Shown here one piece after another: positions 49,517-49,676 of a stretch of 49,676 nucleotides of DNA. Position numbers and translations under genes: made by a program. Each line of letters starts with the position of its first letter. Position 1 is the stretch's first letter. Under the pieces are notes generated by a model. The model had not been told where the DNA came from, searched no databases, and saw only the letters and a list, made by a program, of their open reading frames with translations. The stretch lies in NCBI GenBank assembly GCA_017994635.1, contig JAGOKK010000006.1, forward strand, positions 1 through 49,676. Direction: 5' to 3'. The DNA is from Candidatus Cloacimonadota bacterium. GTDB taxonomy: Bacteria > Cloacimonadota > Cloacimonadia > Cloacimonadales > Cloacimonadaceae.

Positions 49517-49676
49517 GGGGCGTCTTATATCCTGGCGCAGGCAATTCCTCCTAGAGATTCGGCAATAGTGCTTAGCACAATGTTGTTTGATGCCAGCATC
49601 TGGGTAGAAAATCTCACTATGCGCCTCCGGGAGCATAGGATCCCATCCCCGTTGGGATGAGGCGTTACTATTAAGA

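Larger units (their letters stand above)
49263..49676. other. Right-hand intergenic end with repeats, no credible gene
   Basis: About 410 bases to the window edge. Frames here are short and have neither start signals nor protein-like composition. The region holds the repeat at 49341-49410, the long hairpin at 49485-49516, and a small dyad GATGC/GCATC near 49590. A gene may start just beyond the edge. Confidence 0.55.

Noticed and set aside
49347-49660. Overlapping short frames at the right edge
   Set aside because: They cover the repeat and the GC-rich hairpin, and their translations look random.

Overview
The window looks like the chromosome of a Gram-negative, probably anaerobic bacterium of the FCB group. 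The best fit is the Candidatus Cloacimonadota (WWE1) lineage. This is an inference from gene content, not from a database match. The pointers are a V/A-type ATPase operon of the kind that carries a DUF2764 gene, a ferredoxin-type indolepyruvate oxidoreductase (amino-acid fermentation), lipid A synthesis (LpxB), outer-membrane barrels, and a large secreted protein ending in the YPNPFNP-type sorting domain typical of FCB bacteria. I see no phage, insertion sequence, CRISPR array or plasmid function; the region reads as core chromosome.

Layout, left to right. 1-2.4 kb: the end of secG, a tRNA-Leu(AAG), then ygiQ and a cold-shock gene on the minus strand. 2.4-10.9 kb: a plus-strand block that starts at a good sigma70-like promoter (response regulator, FemAB-like acyltransferase, Ddl) and runs by gene overlap into an envelope set: a secreted protein, a FecR-domain protein, an outer-membrane barrel protein and a CHASE2 adenylate cyclase. 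10.9-13.5 kb: minus-strand YgjP-like metallopeptidase, ArsC-like reductase and ornithine carbamoyltransferase, separated by a repeat-bearing gap. 13.8-18.3 kb: a MacAB-TolC type efflux operon. 18.5-24.0 kb: EF-G, a STAS protein, a receiver-HATPase fusion, PrmC and MurA. 24.2-28.1 kb: a 1291-residue secreted protein on the minus strand. 28.3-30.6 kb: a small membrane exporter family protein, LpxB and a DUF374 acyltransferase.

30.6-38.1 kb: the minus-strand V-ATPase operon E-DUF2764-A-B-D-I-K. The proteolipid subunit carries the full set of side chains known to bind sodium in Enterococcus NtpK, so sodium coupling is likely. 38.5-42.0 kb: a two-gene heterodimeric ABC exporter with one degenerate ATP site. 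42.2 kb: tRNA-Pro(CGG). 42.3-44.1 kb: a DUF2089 regulator and a DUF4097-like repeat protein that share the same short C-terminal motif. 44.4-45.0 kb: a small secreted protein. 45.1-47.3 kb: iorAB, with IorA lacking the usual C-terminal ferredoxin domain. 47.5-49.2 kb: a flavin-reductase family protein and an OmpA-family protein.

Several intergenic gaps (12.3, 24.1, 49.3 and 49.5 kb) hold palindromic elements. Some share a core sequence and look like a dispersed, REP-like repeat family. No single gene cassette stands out as a clearly new system. The best candidates for undescribed biology are the FecR/barrel/CHASE2-cyclase cluster, the DUF2089/DUF4097 pair with shared tails, the STAS plus receiver-HATPase pair, and the unusual N-terminal domain of the 1291-residue secreted protein.
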